Assembly: GCA_038521825.1 (NCBI GenBank)
Contig: JBCBKL010000016.1
Location: 1-64,000 of the forward strand
Direction: 5' to 3'
Source of the DNA: JBCBKL01 sp038521825
GTDB lineage: Bacteria; Pseudomonadota; Alphaproteobacteria; Rhodobacterales; Rhodobacteraceae
DNA: 64,000 bases
Shown here: positions 63,505 to 64,000 of the stretch, piece after piece
How the letters are laid out: every line of letters begins with the position of its first letter
How positions within the stretch are numbered: the stretch's first letter is position 1
The notes under the pieces: model-generated
Seen by the model: the letters and a program-made list of their open reading frames with translations, nothing else
What the model was told of the DNA's origin: nothing
Database searches by the model: none
Program-made: the position numbers and the translations under genes

Positions 63505-63523
63505 CTGTTGCAATGTCAGTGCA

Positions 63524-64000
63524 TTAGGTCCAGGCGATTTGCCATGGCCGAATGACGAACGAGATATGGTGCTCGCCCCCGACAAGGCCTTCCTTCGTGT
63601 GGTTATAAAGCGATCGCCAGTAGGGCTGGATCGTCACGCCATCGTCCTGAAGGATCTTCTCACCCTCGGCCATCAACTCACGCCGGGCATCGGCATCCGC
63701 TGTGGCCAGCGCTTTTTCGAGCACTGTGTCGAAGTCCGAGTTGGCATAGCCGAACTCGTTCCAGGCTTCACCCGATTTATAGGCCAGCGCCCAGATCTGA
63801 ACGCCAAGCGGGCGGTGGTTCCAGTTGGTCGAGCTGAACGGATACTTTGTCCAGTCGTTCCAGAACGTCGATCCGGGAAGGATCGTCCGCTTGACCTTGA
63901 TGCCTGCGTCACGCAGCTGGGCCGCAACCGCGTCGGTCGTGTCCTTGCGCCATGCATCGTCGATCGAGGTCAGCTCGTGCTCGAAATCGGCCATACCGGC
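63524..64000 (-). CDS. Family-5 extracellular solute-binding protein (partial, C-terminal)
   Basis: C-terminal 158 residues visible, the start lies beyond the window. LRDAGIKVKRTILPGSTFWNDW.. FGYANSDFDTVLEKALATADADARRELMAEGEKILQDDGVTIQPYW is typical of the DppA/OppA/NikA (SBP_bac_5) binding proteins of peptide/opine/nickel ABC transporters. Substrate not determinable from the fragment. Confidence 0.88.
   Translation of the reverse strand, partial: AGMADFEHELTSIDDAWRKDTTDAVAAQLRDAGIKVKRTILPGSTFWNDWTKYPFSSTNWNHRPLGVQIWALAYKSGEAWNEFGYANSDFDTVLEKALATADADARRELMAEGEKILQDDGVTIQPYWRSLYNHTKEGLVGGEHHISFVIRPWQIAWT

Overview
The window looks like chromosome of a Roseobacter-group alphaproteobacterium (Rhodobacterales). 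This rests on the rRNA and initiator tRNA sequences, the GC-rich codon use, two TRAP transporter binding proteins, a glutathione-linked formaldehyde pathway, a XoxF-type methanol dehydrogenase with PQQ genes, and an aerobic benzoyl-CoA (box) pathway. The genus cannot be fixed from the sequence alone. LAYOUT. (1) 1-530: end of an rrn operon (23S 3' end, 5S). (2) 580-8220: a mixed block with a methyltransferase, an exported protein, a glycosyltransferase, a secreted metallophosphoesterase, a PstS-like/OmpA fusion and an orphan TRAP binding protein. (3) 8240-8800: terminator, initiator tRNA, and the C-terminal remnant of a serine recombinase whose frame runs into the tRNA, i.e. an old integration site. 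(4) 8820-44660: a roughly 36 kb PQQ/methanol-oxidation block. It holds pqqABCDE, a two-component system, an ABC permease/ATPase pair of the PQQ-alcohol-dehydrogenase type, an mxaRS..CLK-like translationally coupled operon, a LuxR-type regulator/FIST/hybrid-kinase sensory set, periplasmic proteins of unknown function, two SoxYZ-like carriers with a metallo-hydrolase, glutathione-dependent formaldehyde dehydrogenase and S-formylglutathione hydrolase, a cytochrome c, xoxF-xoxG-xoxJ, a CXXCW rhodanese-like protein, beta-propellers, an MxaD-like protein and the ABC-type binding protein. (5) 44735-47037: an ABC importer of unknown substrate. (6) 47040-48590: a scar with a hypothetical gene, an IS3-type orfA remnant, the first ~50 codons of a malonyl-CoA synthetase and another coding-like fragment. 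(7) 48589-63000: an aromatic-acid catabolic block: TRAP transporter, crotonase, MarR regulator, feruloyl-CoA-synthase-like ligase, amidohydrolase, benzoate-CoA ligase, hydrolase, DUF309 protein, boxB, a tiny Cys-rich protein, boxA, a BoxR/BzdR-type regulator and an orphan 3-hydroxyacyl-CoA dehydrogenase C-domain. (8) 63000-64000: a DUF2165 membrane protein and the end of a family-5 binding protein. HOW IT WORKS TOGETHER. Methanol would be oxidised in the periplasm by lanthanide-type XoxF with PQQ made by PqqA-E; electrons pass to XoxG and other c-type cytochromes; formaldehyde is taken as the glutathione adduct to S-formylglutathione and formate. Several accessory genes (PedABC/Lut-like ABC system, SoxYZ-like carriers, propellers, mxa-like chaperone operon) probably serve maturation, metal supply or redox protection of the quinoprotein. 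In the second block, hydroxycinnamates or benzoate are imported, activated to CoA thioesters, shortened, and the benzoyl-CoA ring is epoxidised by BoxAB. Ring cleavage (boxC) is not in the window. MAIN CANDIDATE NOVELTIES: a shared inverted repeat (TCTTA-N5-TAAGA) at two PQQ-related promoters 30 kb apart; TGCA-N6-TGCA boxes in front of both boxB and the boxR-like gene; a 56-residue four-cysteine protein between boxB and boxA; an mxa-type maturation operon with only a xoxF enzyme in view; a leader ORF and hairpins around xoxF; and the tRNA-fMet/recombinase scar at the edge of the methanol block.
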